A DNA stretch of 64,000 nt from the NCBI GenBank assembly GCA_947489425.1, contig CANLDL010000001.1, positions 806,001 through 870,000 of the forward strand, written 5' to 3'. Shown here piece after piece: positions 47,943 through 57,129 of the stretch (the stretch's first letter is position 1; every line of letters begins with the position of its first letter). The position numbers and the translations under genes were made by a program. The notes under the pieces were generated by a model, which was given only the letters and a program-made list of their open reading frames with translations, was not told where the DNA came from and ran no database searches. Source of the stretch: an uncultured Pseudomonadales bacterium. Its GTDB lineage: Bacteria; Pseudomonadota; Gammaproteobacteria; Pseudomonadales; Cellvibrionaceae.

Positions 47943-48212
47943 TTAGCCAATCAAAGTTGGGATATTCATAAACAATTTATGAAACAGCTCAATAAATTCA
48001 TTAATTAACCACCCACCTAAAAACATAATAGAGCCAAGGGTAACCAATAACCTTGGGAGGAAACTTAATGTTTGTTCATTAATTTGTGTTGCGGCCTGAA
48101 AAATACTCACGAGCAAACCCACCGCCAAACCAGGCCCAACAATCAGCGAGACCATTAATACACACAAATATAATGCATTACCAAATAAATCCATTACAAC
48201 TTCTGGTGTCAT
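47943..48212 (-). CDS. fliQ: Flagellar export protein FliQ
   Basis: An 89-residue protein with two membrane helices (LYLCVLMVSLIVGPGLAVGLLVSIFQAATQINEQTL), a small subunit of the export gate. The size and the central QAATQINEQTLSFLP motif match FliQ. It is 40 nt from the end of fliP and upstream of fliR. Confidence 0.95.
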   Translation of the reverse strand: MTPEVVMDLFGNALYLCVLMVSLIVGPGLAVGLLVSIFQAATQINEQTLSFLPRLLVTLGSIMFLGGWLINEFIELFHKLFMNIPTLIG

Positions 48213-48252
48213 TTTTAATACCTACCGGTGATAGTTATCGAGAAACTTTTAC

Positions 48253-49113
48253 CTATTGCAAAATACCGTAACTTGCTGCCAGTGTTCCCATAAGCATCGC
48301 CCAACCATCAACAAGTACAAATAGCATAATTTTGAAGGGCAGTGAAATAATCAAGGGGGACAACATCATCATACCCATTGCCATCAACACACTAGCAACA
48401 ACGATATCGATTACCAAAAAGGGAATAAATAAAATAAACCCTATTTGGAATGCTGTTTTTAATTCACTGGTAATAAATGAAGGAATCAATACAGTAATGG
48501 GTACGTCCTCGGCCGCATTAATATTATTGGTGTTAGATATATCCATAAATAGTTTAAGATCACTCTCGCGTGTCTGCGCCATCATAAAACTATGAAAAGG
48601 TTTAATCGTACGATCGATTGCTTCTTTTGAACCGATTTCCTCGTTAATATAGGGCTGCAATGCCTCTACATTCACACGATCAAAAACTGGTGCCATAATA
48701 AACATTGTCATAAACAATGCCATACCAATTAATATTTGATTAGATGGCGATTGTTGTAAACCTAAGGCTTGGCGTAAAATAGCAAAAACAATAATTATAC
48801 GAGTAAAAGAGGTTGTCATTAATAACAGTGCTGGTAAAAATGATAACACCGTCATGATAGCGAGTATTTGGATACTCACCGAATACTCTTCACCGCCATC
48901 CTTGTCTTTACTAACAGTAATTGCTGACAAAGACGGTAAGTTTTGTATACTCTCTAGCGTAGAAGGTGTACTACTTGTATTTGTTGAGGAGCTTTGTTGT
49001 GCCGATGCAAATGTACTTAACAACATCAAAAAAATATAGATTAGCACAATGGCTGAAAACTTTACCGGTCTACACTTAAGAGACATAAACTTACGATGAC
49101 TTGATTCCGTCAT
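48253..49113 (-). CDS. fliP: Flagellar export protein FliP
   Basis: A 286-residue gate subunit with an N-terminal signal-like helix, a periplasmic loop and the C-terminal membrane helices: [30 protein letters not shown] and [23 protein letters not shown] segments. The ATG at 49113 overlaps the fliO stop codon (ATGA), giving translational coupling. A start at 49086 is a weaker alternative. Part of the fliLMNOPQR-flhB operon. Confidence 0.95.
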   Translation of the reverse strand: MTESSHRKFMSLKCRPVKFSAIVLIYIFLMLLSTFASAQQSSSTNTSSTPSTLESIQNLPSLSAITVSKDKDGGEEYSVSIQILAIMTVLSFLPALLLMTTSFTRIIIVFAILRQALGLQQSPSNQILIGMALFMTMFIMAPVFDRVNVEALQPYINEEIGSKEAIDRTIKPFHSFMMAQTRESDLKLFMDISNTNNINAAEDVPITVLIPSFITSELKTAFQIGFILFIPFLVIDIVVASVLMAMGMMMLSPLIISLPFKIMLFVLVDGWAMLMGTLAASYGILQ

Positions 49114-49661
49114 CGGGCTATCTCTTCTTTTTTAGGTTCTGGCTTATTAATTACCGCTTTTAATTTTTCTGCAAAGGAAGACGATAAATCGTTAACGACT
49201 TTATTAGTCGAAAATCCACTATTAAGTGTTTGCTGCGCTGCTGTTTCACTAGCACTAACCAAAGGTACAGATTCCGATGTTTTATCCAATGTCTTTACAT
49301 GTCCTACAAACCCAGGCGCTACACCAATAAGTATTTTCTCCCCTTCAACTTCAACAAGCAGCAGCTTTTCTTTAGGAGACAACGGCAGAGTACTTTTAAT
49401 TTGCATAGTATTATTCGTACCATAACCACTGTAACCTACTCGCTTTATTAGCCATACAACCACAAATATCATCGCAATAGTTGCTCCTAAACCCAACATC
49501 ATTTGCAATAGATTTGAAGAATAAGAAACAGGCGCGACTGGCTGTTCAGCTGAATAAGTTGCGACAGAAAAGAATAATGGAAGGACAAGCAGTAAAATAT
49601 GCTTAGGAAAGTAAAAAATAGTTATCTCTTTTGTAATCTTATCTTTCATAATTTTATTCAT
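49110..49661 (-). CDS. fliO: Flagellar protein FliO
   Basis: A 183-residue protein with a signal-like N-terminus, one membrane helix ([22 protein letters not shown]) and a cytoplasmic tail. FliO assists FliP assembly in the export gate and is poorly conserved, so the call also rests on position between fliN and fliP. A start at 49649 is possible. Its stop overlaps the fliP start. Confidence 0.88.
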   Translation of the reverse strand: MNKIMKDKITKEITIFYFPKHILLLVLPLFFSVATYSAEQPVAPVSYSSNLLQMMLGLGATIAMIFVVVWLIKRVGYSGYGTNNTMQIKSTLPLSPKEKLLLVEVEGEKILIGVAPGFVGHVKTLDKTSESVPLVSASETAAQQTLNSGFSTNKVVNDLSSSFAEKLKAVINKPEPKKEEIAR

Positions 49662-49671
49662 TAATTAATAA

Positions 49672-50145
49672 TCAATGTCCTAGCTTTTTAATTCTTTCAG
49701 CTGGACTGATAACGTCTGTCATGCGAATACCAAACTTTTCATTAACAACCACAACTTCACCATGCGCAATCAGTGTGCCACTAACCAACACATCTAGCGG
49801 CTCACCAGCTAAGCGATCAAGTTCAATCACTGACCCCTGATTAAGTTGTAAAAGATTACGAATAGTAATGGAGGTGCTACCGACCTCCATTGAAATCGAA
49901 ACTGGAATATCTAAAATAATTTCTAAGTCTGGATCAATACTCTTGGCTGTGTCGTTATTGCTATCAAATGTTTCAAGATCAATGGCTTCTGCTTTTGCTT
50001 CTTCATCTGCCTGTTCTTCCATCGCACCTGCCCAAGGATCGTCTTCCTCTGCAGTAGCCTGCTCTTCCATTGCCTCTGCCCATGGATCTTCAGCAGCTGT
50101 TTCGTCGGTAGTTTCTGCTGGTTTTTCTTTGTCGTCATCACTCAT
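49672..50145 (-). CDS. fliN: Flagellar motor switch protein FliN
   Basis: A 157-residue protein with a SpoA/FliN C-terminal domain: ILDIPVSISMEVGSTSITIRNLLQLNQGSVIELDR and the tail VVVNEKFGIRMTDVISPAERIKKLG. The N-terminal third is acidic and contains the repeated phrase DPWAxAMEEQA twice, which is unusual. FliN forms the lower part of the rotor switch and contacts FliH. The ATG at 50145 lies within the end of fliM, so translation is coupled. Confidence 0.95.
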   Translation of the reverse strand: MSDDDKEKPAETTDETAAEDPWAEAMEEQATAEEDDPWAGAMEEQADEEAKAEAIDLETFDSNNDTAKSIDPDLEIILDIPVSISMEVGSTSITIRNLLQLNQGSVIELDRLAGEPLDVLVSGTLIAHGEVVVVNEKFGIRMTDVISPAERIKKLGH

Positions 50146-51166
50146 CAGACGCATCCTCATCGTTGGTTTGTGGGTCATCTAAGCTCGGAATGGGTGAGCT
50201 TACAATTTTTGATGGTTTAATCGGATCTATAATTTTAAGTGCTAAATTTCCATTAGATTGGCCTATCTCGGTTGTGAACATAGGTACGCCATTTACCCTA
50301 ATTTTATGTTCATCTAACATCTCTACGGGTAAAATGTCGCCTTCTTTTAAACCAACCACATCACGCAATGAGATAGTATCCCGAATAAGATCACATTCCA
50401 TATTCACCGTTGCTGCCATAATGTCTTCACGCAGTGAATTTACCCAGCGATCATCTCTATCATCGCTGTCACTTTGCAAACCGGCATCCAACATTTCTCT
50501 TATTGGCTCGATCATCGAGTATGGAATTGTGATATGTAAATCACCACCGCCACCATCTAACTCGACGTGGAAAGTGCTCACCACAACCACTTCGCTTGGG
50601 CTGACAATATTTGCCATCGACGGATTCACTTCTGAATTAACATGGTCGAACTCTAAAGGTAATATCGCTCGCCAAGCTTCTTTTAAATCGATAAATGCTT
50701 GCTCTAACACAATGCGAACAACACGTAATTCTGTTGGTGTAAATTCACGCCCTTCGATTTTTGCGTGGCGACCATCACCCCCAAAAAAGTTATCCACAAG
50801 TTTAAAAACTAATTTTGCATCGAGCACAACCAAACCGGTACCACGTAGTGGTCGAAACTTAACCATATTCAAACTCGTTGGCACATAGAGGGTATGGACA
50901 TACTCACCAAATTTTTGAATTTTAATACCACCAGAGGCAACGTCTGCGGTGCGACGCAGTAAATTGAACATACTAATACGGGTGTAGCGTGCAAAGCGCT
51001 CGTTAATCATCTCGAGCGTCGGCATACGCCCACGAACAATACGGTCCTGAGTGGTTAAGTCGTAATTACCGACACCACTCGAATCACTGTCGTCATCAGT
51101 TTCTACGCCACCATCATCAACACCATGGAGTAACGCATCGATCTCGTCTTGTGAGAGTAAATCCAT
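50138..51166 (-). CDS. fliM: Flagellar motor switch protein FliM
   Basis: A 342-residue C-ring protein. The N-terminal MDLLSQDEIDALLHG is the CheY-P-binding peptide, followed by the GGXG-containing middle domain (VDNFFGGDGRHAK) and a C-terminal SpoA-like domain that pairs with FliN. It mediates switching between rotation senses. It follows fliL by 53 nt and overlaps fliN by eight bases. Confidence 0.97.
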   Translation of the reverse strand: MDLLSQDEIDALLHGVDDGGVETDDDSDSSGVGNYDLTTQDRIVRGRMPTLEMINERFARYTRISMFNLLRRTADVASGGIKIQKFGEYVHTLYVPTSLNMVKFRPLRGTGLVVLDAKLVFKLVDNFFGGDGRHAKIEGREFTPTELRVVRIVLEQAFIDLKEAWRAILPLEFDHVNSEVNPSMANIVSPSEVVVVSTFHVELDGGGGDLHITIPYSMIEPIREMLDAGLQSDSDDRDDRWVNSLREDIMAATVNMECDLIRDTISLRDVVGLKEGDILPVEMLDEHKIRVNGVPMFTTEIGQSNGNLALKIIDPIKPSKIVSSPIPSLDDPQTNDEDASDE

Positions 51167-51219
51167 CAGAAATTTTCTCGTTAGCGTTTAATTTAAATTT
51201 ATGTATAAATGACTGTTGC

Positions 51220-51756
51220 TTACTGCATAACGAAATTGGTAAAAAGAATTTTTTCTATCCCAGGCTTACCAATTTCCTGTTCCAAAATATTTTGTAGTTC
51301 TTTTAGCGAATCCTGCTTTAATAGTTCGCGTCCCTCATCGGTTTGCAACTCATCATAGGTTTGCCCACTAAATAATAAAATGAGATTATTGCGCATCATC
51401 GGCATATGTATCTCTACCGCATTAACTACATCCTCTTCGCGTGTCATCACTGATATTTCCGCCTGCAAAAAGCGCTGTCTGCCGCGTACATCGTAGTTAA
51501 CAATCAATGCAGGCTTTAATGGGAAATAAATGGCTGGCCCTTTTACCTCCTCTTCTTCCGCGCTAGTGATGGGGTTACCGTCTTCATCGAATTCTTGTAC
51601 TACCTCGGGCTCGGGAGATAACATTTTGACAGCCACTAAGGTACCGCCAATCGATGCGCCTATAAGCACAATCGCTAGCACAATAAATATAATAAGTTTT
51701 TTCTTACCGCCACTGGGTTTTTCTTCAGCGCCTTTATTCTCTTCTTCCTCTGCCAT
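51220..51756 (-). CDS. fliL: Flagellar basal body protein FliL
   Basis: A 178-residue inner-membrane protein: an acidic N-terminus, one helix (KLIIFIVLAIVLIGASIGGTLVA) and a periplasmic stomatin-like domain ending ILFTNFVMQ. FliL stabilises the stator. It is the first gene of the fliLMNOPQR-flhB operon and is preceded by a sigma-54 promoter 39 nt upstream. Confidence 0.95.
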   Translation of the reverse strand: MAEEEENKGAEEKPSGGKKKLIIFIVLAIVLIGASIGGTLVAVKMLSPEPEVVQEFDEDGNPITSAEEEEVKGPAIYFPLKPALIVNYDVRGRQRFLQAEISVMTREEDVVNAVEIHMPMMRNNLILLFSGQTYDELQTDEGRELLKQDSLKELQNILEQEIGKPGIEKILFTNFVMQ

Positions 51757-51794
51757 GCCAAAAATCCGTCAGTCAGTTAATATAAATGCATTAC

Positions 51795-51810
51795 AGCAAG
51801 AGATATGCCA
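51795..51810 (-). promoter_or_regulatory. Sigma-54 promoter of fliL operon
   Basis: On the minus strand TGGCAT at 51810-51805 is followed, after exactly five bases, by TTGCT at 51799-51795. GG and GC lie at the -24 and -12 spacing required for RpoN. One mismatch to TGGCAC. The predicted start is about 28 nt from the fliL ATG. Confidence 0.75.
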
Positions 51811-51919
51811 AATACTTATATACAGACACAGGAGATAAAATAGAAAAGAATGACTAGGTGCTAGATAGAGGTAACTCTAGAAAAATGGGGATTTGATCGA
51901 AATGATAAGGAGCTATATA

Positions 51920-51945
51920 GCAGCCATTGGCTGAGCAATGGCTGC
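51920..51945. terminator. Hairpin after fliK
   Basis: GCAGCCATT and AATGGCTGC pair around an 8-nt loop 41 nt past the fliK stop. The U-tract is poor, so it may be a weak terminator or an mRNA-stability element between fliK and fliL. Confidence 0.4.
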
Positions 51946-51985
51946 ATATTAACAATGCTTTGATATAGTTATAATAATTGCTCAA

Positions 51986-53440
51986 CTAAGCATATAGGCT
52001 TAATAAGCTAGTGCCATTTATATGGCTGGATATTACAGTTTCTCCTTCGATGTCATCGGGCTCGCCGCCTTCACCGGCAAAACCTTGGCGGCCAGTGTCT
52101 CTGTCCGAACTGCCAGCCTGCTGCTGGGATTGATCCGATACATCAACATCGACGAGGTTAATACCTTCCCCATCGAACATTTCTCTTAAGCGAATCGCAT
52201 TTTGATCAAGCGCTTCACGTACTGACGTATTGTTAACAACAAAACTAACGTGAGCCTGCTCATTAGCCACCGACACCTTGACCTGCATCGGACCTAATTC
52301 TGCTGGGTTTAGATGTATTTCTGCTTCTTGTAAACCTTGCGAACTCAACCACATTACTCGCTCAGTAACAGCCTCGCCCCAGCCAGCTTGTTGGAATGGA
52401 GCCCCTATCGCTAACTGTGGTTTAGCAACAGTTGCGGCGGTAGATTGTGTAGTACTTAATGCTGTAATAGAGCTTATATCGGTTGATAATTTGGGCGTCG
52501 CCGAGTCACTAGTTGCTCCACCTGCATTAAGTAATTGGGCGAAATTAAGTTTATCAATAGCTAACTTATCCGTAACAGCTGTAGTGGTAATCGCCGTGTT
52601 TGCCTGTAGCGTTAGCGTATCGAGGCTCTCTCCTGTCAATCCTCGGCTTAAAATGCTCGACTGAGCTAGAAGATCGGTCGAATTTAATAAACCTACATCT
52701 GGGCTCGCAGATAGTGCCGTGTTAAAACGTACACCTGCAGTTTCTGTACTAGGTGTTAGCTGCCCATACTTTTTTAAGTCATTGATAAATTGTGCTGCAC
52801 TAGCAACGGTGAAAGGCTGGTTATTGATAGCCTCGGTCACCCTAGAGGCTATATCAGCAATAGGCAATTGGCTACTATCAACAAACAACTCATCAACAAG
52901 TTGTTGTAATGCCTCAGGGGTAACCTCAACTCCCTCGGTGTTTTGCAAACCTTGTAACTGAGCTGATAATTGCTCTAACACTGATGCTAGATCGTTATTA
53001 ATTGCTGTATCTAAAATACTCACCGCAGCCAAGCTGTCTGCATCAACAGCCGGATCAGCATCAATGGGCTGATCTGTTACTGGCTGAGCTTGTGTGTTTG
53101 CTAGATTGTCATCATTACTTGAACTCTCTGCGGCTGATGTGGCGCCTGAATCATCCTTAGCATTTACAGTAGTATTTGTATCGTCTTGTGCCTCTACCTT
53201 CGCAGATACAGGTTCCTTACCTTCAACAGATCTATTATCTTTAGTTGCCGGCTCTTGTCGTTCAGAGTTAGTCTCTTTTGCCGTCTGCGCATCCGGTTTA
53301 TTTGATGTAATCTCTTTCTCTGCATCTTCAAATGTCCTCGAAAATCCTTGATCTCTAGTTTCAATCGTACGATCATTATTAACTTTACTGACCCTATCAC
53401 TCGCACCTAGTTCTAATAATGGCAATAATTGATTTGTCAT
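51986..53440 (-). CDS. fliK: Flagellar hook-length control protein FliK
   Basis: A 484-residue secreted ruler protein. The start at 53440 follows GAGGG by five bases; a frame extending to 53494 lacks this. The N-terminal and middle parts are low-complexity, rich in Gln, Thr, Ser and Ala, as usual for FliK. The C-terminal domain is recognisable in LQEAEIHLNPAELGPMQVKVSV and the following VREALDQNAIRLREMFDGEGINLVDVDV. It signals FlhB to switch export specificity. It is driven by its own sigma-54 promoter. Confidence 0.9.
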   Translation of the reverse strand: MTNQLLPLLELGASDRVSKVNNDRTIETRDQGFSRTFEDAEKEITSNKPDAQTAKETNSERQEPATKDNRSVEGKEPVSAKVEAQDDTNTTVNAKDDSGATSAAESSSNDDNLANTQAQPVTDQPIDADPAVDADSLAAVSILDTAINNDLASVLEQLSAQLQGLQNTEGVEVTPEALQQLVDELFVDSSQLPIADIASRVTEAINNQPFTVASAAQFINDLKKYGQLTPSTETAGVRFNTALSASPDVGLLNSTDLLAQSSILSRGLTGESLDTLTLQANTAITTTAVTDKLAIDKLNFAQLLNAGGATSDSATPKLSTDISSITALSTTQSTAATVAKPQLAIGAPFQQAGWGEAVTERVMWLSSQGLQEAEIHLNPAELGPMQVKVSVANEQAHVSFVVNNTSVREALDQNAIRLREMFDGEGINLVDVDVSDQSQQQAGSSDRDTGRQGFAGEGGEPDDIEGETVISSHINGTSLLSLYA

Positions 53441-53538
53441 CACACCCTCACTTAGGTAGCCACACTGTGGCCTAATATCATTTATAAACGGCAAGGCATT
53501 GCCGCTTTTTGGTTAACTATTTACTCTCATGAATAAAT

Positions 53539-53554
53539 AGCAAAGACAGTGCCA
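53539..53554 (-). promoter_or_regulatory. Sigma-54 promoter of fliK
   Basis: On the minus strand TGGCAC (53554-53549), five bases, then TTGCT (53543-53539): a perfect -24/-12 RpoN element. The predicted start lies about 90 nt upstream of fliK. Enhancer sites for a FleQ-type activator were not identified. Confidence 0.85.
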
Positions 53555-53720
53555 AAAAATAAATAGATAATCCGAATGATATTAAAAAAATAAGCGCGGA
53601 TATTAATAATATCTTCATGAATATTTATACGCATTTAATATTAATTAACACTAAAAAATCACTCATCAATAGTTTAAAGGTATATCGGATACACTTTTAG
53701 GCACAAAAAGCACACAAAAA

Positions 53721-53736
53721 TGTGACATATATCACA
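53721..53736. promoter_or_regulatory. CRP/Vfr-type binding site
   Basis: TGTGA-CATATA-TCACA: both half-sites match the CRP consensus with the 6-bp spacer. It lies 105 nt before the start of the REC/EAL-like gene and 281 nt before fliK on the other strand. Confidence 0.7.
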
Positions 53737-53840
53737 AAACCTAAGAGTGATCGAAAATATAGACCAAACAATTATTAGATATAAAAGCCTTATCTAGTTA
53801 TAAATATTATCCGAAACCATTCAGTGATTTAGGTGATGAT

Positions 53841-54968
53841 ATGAACCCTGCAATACTTTTAGTTGACGATGAACAATCTATTTGTTCTGCATTAAATCGC
53901 ACATTTAAGAGAAGTAAATACACGGTTTTTCAAGCTAATAATGGCCAACAGGCACTATCAATACTCAAAAAAAACCATATTGATGCTATCGTCTCTGATC
54001 AGAGAATGCCTGGAATGAGTGGCACGCAATTATTAACTATTGTAAAAAAACGCTACCCTAAAATTGGGCGAATTATTTTATCCGGGTATAGCAATGAACA
54101 AGAATTGTCAGACTCTATCAATAAAGCAGGTGTAGATGAATTTTTAACAAAACCTTGGAATGACGAACAACTAATAAAAAGTGTTGATAACTCAATAGCA
54201 AAACCCTTACGAATAAACCACACTCGTACCAATACTGACTGTCATAATAACGTTGCAGATTTACCTGCAAATTTAGAAAAAGCAACAAAGACGATTACAG
54301 ATGCATTTACACCGCTACATATAGACCTTGAACTAGCAATAAAAAATGATGAACTTTTACTTGAAGAACACCAATGTATATCGATAGGGACTGATAACGC
54401 CACTCTTAGGTATCTTAAGTTTTCGTGGCCTGATTATTTAGGCATCAATCAACGTGGGCTAATAAATACTGCATACCAAGCCGATTATGTAAGAAACTTA
54501 TTTACATGGTATCTACTAAAATCTATAGCTCACATGGAAGACCATAGCGAAAGAGATGAAGATATAGTTATTGATTTATTCTATCCAGCATTTTTGAATA
54601 GTCCTTCGTTAAGGTCACTACTTAAAAAATTAATCAGTCAAAAACCTAATATAATTTTACGGGCCTCTTTTGAGCTTTTACAAAACTATCAGTTAGAGAG
54701 TTTATTGTCTGATATTTATCGTAACAATAAGTGCTTAATGCTGAACTTAGGAAAACTTATCGTTGATGTTAATCAGCTTAAAAATACTCCAATAAAATAT
54801 ATAGAAGTAGAGGCGGGTCATAATATAGTAAGTAATCATCTATTGGCTCAAATGCACAAAGACATGATAGCTATAGCGAGAAAAGAATTAATAAAAACCG
54901 TACTATCAAGACCAAATAGAAAAATACAGCAGGAGTATGCCAAAAAAATTGAAGTGGATTTTTGCTAA
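53841..54968 (+). CDS. Response regulator with degenerate EAL domain
   Basis: A 375-residue protein. The receiver domain (1-125) is intact, with D9-D10, phospho-acceptor D53 and LTKPW. From residue about 165 the sequence follows an EAL domain position by position (LELAIKNDELLLEEHQ, YLKFSWPDYLGIN, LFTWYLLKSI), but the EAL triad is replaced by RYL and later catalytic acids are missing. It should therefore not hydrolyse c-di-GMP; binding or a protein-interaction role is possible. It is divergent from fliK. The gene may be under CRP control. Confidence 0.75.
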   Translation: MNPAILLVDDEQSICSALNRTFKRSKYTVFQANNGQQALSILKKNHIDAIVSDQRMPGMSGTQLLTIVKKRYPKIGRIILSGYSNEQELSDSINKAGVDEFLTKPWNDEQLIKSVDNSIAKPLRINHTRTNTDCHNNVADLPANLEKATKTITDAFTPLHIDLELAIKNDELLLEEHQCISIGTDNATLRYLKFSWPDYLGINQRGLINTAYQADYVRNLFTWYLLKSIAHMEDHSERDEDIVIDLFYPAFLNSPSLRSLLKKLISQKPNIILRASFELLQNYQLESLLSDIYRNNKCLMLNLGKLIVDVNQLKNTPIKYIEVEAGHNIVSNHLLAQMHKDMIAIARKELIKTVLSRPNRKIQQEYAKKIEVDFC

Positions 54969-54984
54969 GTAAAAAAATAAAAAA

Positions 54985-55020
54985 ACCTGTTATAGCACCA
55001 ATAGCAATACTATAACAGGT
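54985..55020 (-). terminator. Terminator after the 64-residue gene
   Basis: Read on the minus strand, an 11-bp stem ACCTGTTATAG / CTATAACAGGT with a 14-nt loop is followed by TTTTTATTTTTTT. It ends the unit at 55076-55270 and may also serve the converging response regulator gene. Confidence 0.85.
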
Positions 55021-55075
55021 ATAAGAAGCTGCCTAAGCTAGTAGAGGTAACTCTGAACTTATAGTCCTTGTAAGG

Positions 55076-55270
55076 TTATGCAGGTACTAAATTCGCTTCC
55101 TTAGCAAACTCAAGTCCCATACGTAACATTTTCGCCTGCATATAAGCGCTTACTGTTTTTCCATCAGGAGATACTTCCTGTGGATTTTCCCAAGTTCCCG
55201 AAACCAACCTAATCGTAAAACCTGTGTTCATCTCGCTAATTGTAGTAGCATTAATAAAATTCCATCGCAT
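55076..55270 (-). CDS. Uncharacterised 64-residue protein
   Basis: A small gene with AAGG upstream of its ATG and a terminator 55 nt beyond its stop. The product begins MRWNFINATTIS and has a C-terminal helix KMLRMGLEFAKEAN. I recognise no family. No signal peptide or membrane helix. Flanking signals make it a credible real gene. Confidence 0.6.
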   Translation of the reverse strand: MRWNFINATTISEMNTGFTIRLVSGTWENPQEVSPDGKTVSAYMQAKMLRMGLEFAKEANLVPA

Positions 55271-55511
55271 GGTAAATACCTTAAAGAAGTAAGTTTTAAA
55301 CAGTATGAAACAAGAATAGAATTTTGGCTGTAGGTAGAATCAGACATGTATTGTGAGACATATCCTACATTCGATGAGAGAAGTTATAATTATAGGATTA
55401 TGTATAAATATCGATCAAAATAAAGGTTCAAGCACTACAATACCCTCAAAAAATGTCGACAGAGAGAAAGCAATTAGGGCTTAAACTACCTTTATCAATA
55501 CATGTAAACAA

Positions 55512-56948
55512 CTAAGCCTTCGCTAAGTACTGATTGGCTCTTGTAGCCCATGTGCAAAGTAAATGCGCATCATAAAGCGGCATTGGCATGACTTCGTCAC
55601 CAATAATTGTTGTGGCTGGCGACAAGTAACGCACCCCTGGCATACTCGTCTCGCAGCCTTCACCAACACGTATACCACCACTACGATTACAAATCGAGAT
55701 CCAATCGCGATCAATCAGCGAGCGTGTTAATGGGTCGAACTCAAATGCTGACCCCGCTCCCGAGCAATTAATAACAAAACCTGCTTTGTAGGGTACTAAG
55801 GCACCGGTCTCGTCCTTTAATAATATATTCACTCCATCGTCCGTCGACTCAATAGCGCTCACTGCACCACTGACCACACGGGTATGGTTTGTTAGGCTCA
55901 AACGATGAAAATCGTGCAATGTATCTCGCGTCCCCCCCCTTAACCAGTGACGTAGTGTTGGCGGTACCAAACGCGCCTCGTGTAGATCTGGCACAAAATG
56001 CTTGAGCCCATGCTCAATAAAAAATGCCCTAAATCCCGCACGTATTTCACGCATTTGGTGTCCTGCCGTTTGCGCCAATTGCATATTGGCTTCCACATCC
56101 TCCAAAAACGCATTTGCATTGGGGTAAGGGCCTGCAAGCTCAGGTTTTGTGAGCTCACGCGGTAGGCGTGCAATTAATGCATCGGGCATCACACCCCGCG
56201 GACTACAAGCCGTAAAACGCAATTTATCCTCAGCGACAACGGACTGACAAAGGCGCAAAGCATCTAGCATAGTCGCATTAGTACCAACACACCAAATATC
56301 TGCGCCACGCTTAGCATGCTCTGCAATACGCTCTTCATGCCCAAAAAGCTCTGGCGCACAAAATGGACCATCATCGCCCTCTATACGCTGGGTTTTAGGG
56401 CCACCTGTAGCAATATCGACAGCATCAGCATAAATGCATTGTCCCGAAGCTGTTCGCAAGCAAAACCCGTTACCCTCTTGATCTAGCGATACTGCCTCGT
56501 CATCTATAATTTCGACGTTTACTCCACGTTCACGCAATACACCAATCGCTCGCTGGCACCTCTGCTCCATATACTCGCCAAAAAAGGCACGAGGAACATT
56601 AAGGCCACGCTTATCATCGCAATCTAGATAAGACTGAGCAGAACCGATCCAGTCTGGGCTACGCCCCACCATCGAGTTATAAATATGCTCCCAGTTATCC
56701 ACAACCCACTGCCCAAAATCTGGGGCAATATCATCAGCTGGGGAGTTTAATAAATAAGCATAACGCCAAGGGTTTTCATCAGGTTCTGACGCATAGGCTA
56801 ACCCACGACCAAGTTGTGACGCTTTATAACCAACAACAATCAAAGTATCGCCTGCCCGTGCTGTACATGTTTCGGTCAAGGCTGCAGCTGCGACTCCATC
56901 CCCAACAATAATACGACGATGTGGCTGATGAATGTTCAAATTGGTCAT
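55512..56948 (-). CDS. FAD/NAD(P)-binding protein (NAD_binding_9 type)
   Basis: A 478-residue flavoprotein. The N-terminal dinucleotide motif IIVGDGVAAAALTE binds FAD and the AYLLNSPADDIAPDFGQWV region is characteristic of the PF13454-type FAD/NAD(P)-binding proteins, such as YdhS. The C-terminal half includes VINCSGAGSAFEFDPL, a second nucleotide-contact segment. Substrate unknown. By eye this gene seems more GC-rich than its neighbours, which may point to transfer, and it sits in an accessory-looking stretch with a RadC-like gene. Monocistronic. Confidence 0.8.
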   Translation of the reverse strand: MTNLNIHQPHRRIIVGDGVAAAALTETCTARAGDTLIVVGYKASQLGRGLAYASEPDENPWRYAYLLNSPADDIAPDFGQWVVDNWEHIYNSMVGRSPDWIGSAQSYLDCDDKRGLNVPRAFFGEYMEQRCQRAIGVLRERGVNVEIIDDEAVSLDQEGNGFCLRTASGQCIYADAVDIATGGPKTQRIEGDDGPFCAPELFGHEERIAEHAKRGADIWCVGTNATMLDALRLCQSVVAEDKLRFTACSPRGVMPDALIARLPRELTKPELAGPYPNANAFLEDVEANMQLAQTAGHQMREIRAGFRAFFIEHGLKHFVPDLHEARLVPPTLRHWLRGGTRDTLHDFHRLSLTNHTRVVSGAVSAIESTDDGVNILLKDETGALVPYKAGFVINCSGAGSAFEFDPLTRSLIDRDWISICNRSGGIRVGEGCETSMPGVRYLSPATTIIGDEVMPMPLYDAHLLCTWATRANQYLAKA

Positions 56949-57129
56949 GTAATACCTCTGTTATTTTTGTAAAAAGTCATGCTATTTTGCGCAGACGAAT
57001 AGACAAGCCATGCCTAAACGCTTTGAGATTGGTGATGAGAGACACTGATTAAGGGCTTTCAGATGATATGCTACCACAGTGACCATGTGCAGTAAGTATT
57101 GGTCTCTATTACGATCAATATTTACACTA

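Larger units (their letters stand above)
53441..53840. other. Divergent regulatory region between fliK and the REC/EAL-like gene
   Basis: A 400-nt AT-rich intergenic region without a gene. It contains a perfect sigma-54 promoter for fliK and a CRP-type palindrome. I see no RNA gene or terminator in it. Confidence 0.6.

Noticed and set aside
50163..50888. 241-residue plus-strand frame over fliM
   Set aside because: Antisense to a clearly identified fliM; its low-complexity sequence has no family resemblance.
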